From assembly GCA_016647705.1 (NCBI GenBank), contig CM028329.1, forward strand, positions 12,673,910 through 12,737,909: DNA of 64,000 nucleotides, read 5' to 3'. Position 1 is the first letter of the stretch, and every line of letters starts with the position of its first letter. This DNA is from Eucommia ulmoides (lineage: Eukaryota; Streptophyta; Magnoliopsida; Garryales; Eucommiaceae). Below, piece by piece: positions 63,993 through 64,000 of the stretch. The translations under genes and the position numbers were made by a program. The notes under the pieces were generated by a model. That model worked only from the letters and a program-made list of their open reading frames with translations, searched no databases and was not told the DNA's origin.

Positions 63993-64000
63993 TGATGTTG
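63993..64000 (-). mobile_element. End of the T2 5' LTR (continues beyond the window)
   Basis: TGATGTTG here equals the first eight bases of the left LTR at 56365, in the expected position next to the primer-binding site. Confidence 0.7.

Larger units (their letters stand above)
56365..64000 (-). mobile_element. Tat-lineage Ty3/gypsy retrotransposon T2, non-autonomous, runs off the window
   Basis: On the minus strand from right to left: end of the 5' LTR (63993-64000), primer-binding site, gag (63923-62468), protease (62336-61800), a minisatellite (60968-61640), two ORFs on the opposite strand, and the 3' LTR (56365-56947). The LTR ends agree: TGATGTTG at 56365 and at 63993. Reverse transcriptase, RNase H and integrase are missing between 61800 and the minisatellite. 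It occupies intron 1 of the phosphatase gene. Confidence 0.85.

Overview
This is nuclear DNA of a seed plant, most likely a eudicot (the lineage call is inference). It is AT-rich and gene-poor, with spliced genes, plant Ty1/copia and Ty3/gypsy (Tat- and Athila-like) retrotransposons, a tRNA-derived SINE and many small inverted-repeat DNA elements. No bacterial operon, CRISPR array, organellar insert or structural RNA gene was recognised.

Two host genes are present, both on the + strand. (1) An ALA-interacting subunit (ALIS; CDC50/LEM3 family) gene runs from 7556 to 22832. Seven exons join in frame through GT-AG introns to about 333 codons without an internal stop. Introns 3, 5 and 6 are swollen to about 4.1, 5.9 and 3.8 kb by transposons and local duplications, and no in-frame ATG was found next to the first recognisable exon. 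(2) The first coding exon of a HAD-family glycerol-3-phosphatase-like gene lies at 55893-55971. Its first intron holds a Tat-type retrotransposon of at least 7.6 kb, so the remaining exons lie beyond the window.

Layout: 1-450 unassigned; 470-4548 degraded copia element 1, interrupted by two small DNA transposons; 4850-6445 diverged local duplication; 7432-7500 (TA)n; 7556-22832 ALIS, with an inverted-repeat element (9561-10382), copia element 2 (13700-16040) and LTR-like repeats in its introns; 24205-24397 SINE; 24479-25781 solo LTR; 25790-30941 copia element 3 with both LTRs; 31040-31620 short-motif-rich DNA; 32519-34512 hAT-like element with a perfect 8-bp target duplication; 34600-40960 Tat-like element T1; 41073-43620 Ogre/Tat-like LTR and leader; 43621-48688 Athila-like non-autonomous element with two long LTRs; 49160-53375 decayed Tat/Ogre gag and protease; 54140-55690 inverted-repeat element; 55893 onward the phosphatase exon and then Tat element T2 (56365 to beyond 64000).

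The most interesting system is in T1 and T2. Both carry the usual gypsy genes on the minus strand, but between those genes and the left LTR they carry opposite-strand ORFs. One is long, contains a domain resembling the plant 'putative gypsy type transposon' family and a coiled coil, and in T2 shows two short GT-AG introns. A second, smaller coiled-coil ORF with its own pyrimidine-rich leader also appears in both. T2 additionally has a 79-98 bp minisatellite beside these ORFs and has lost reverse transcriptase, RNase H and integrase.
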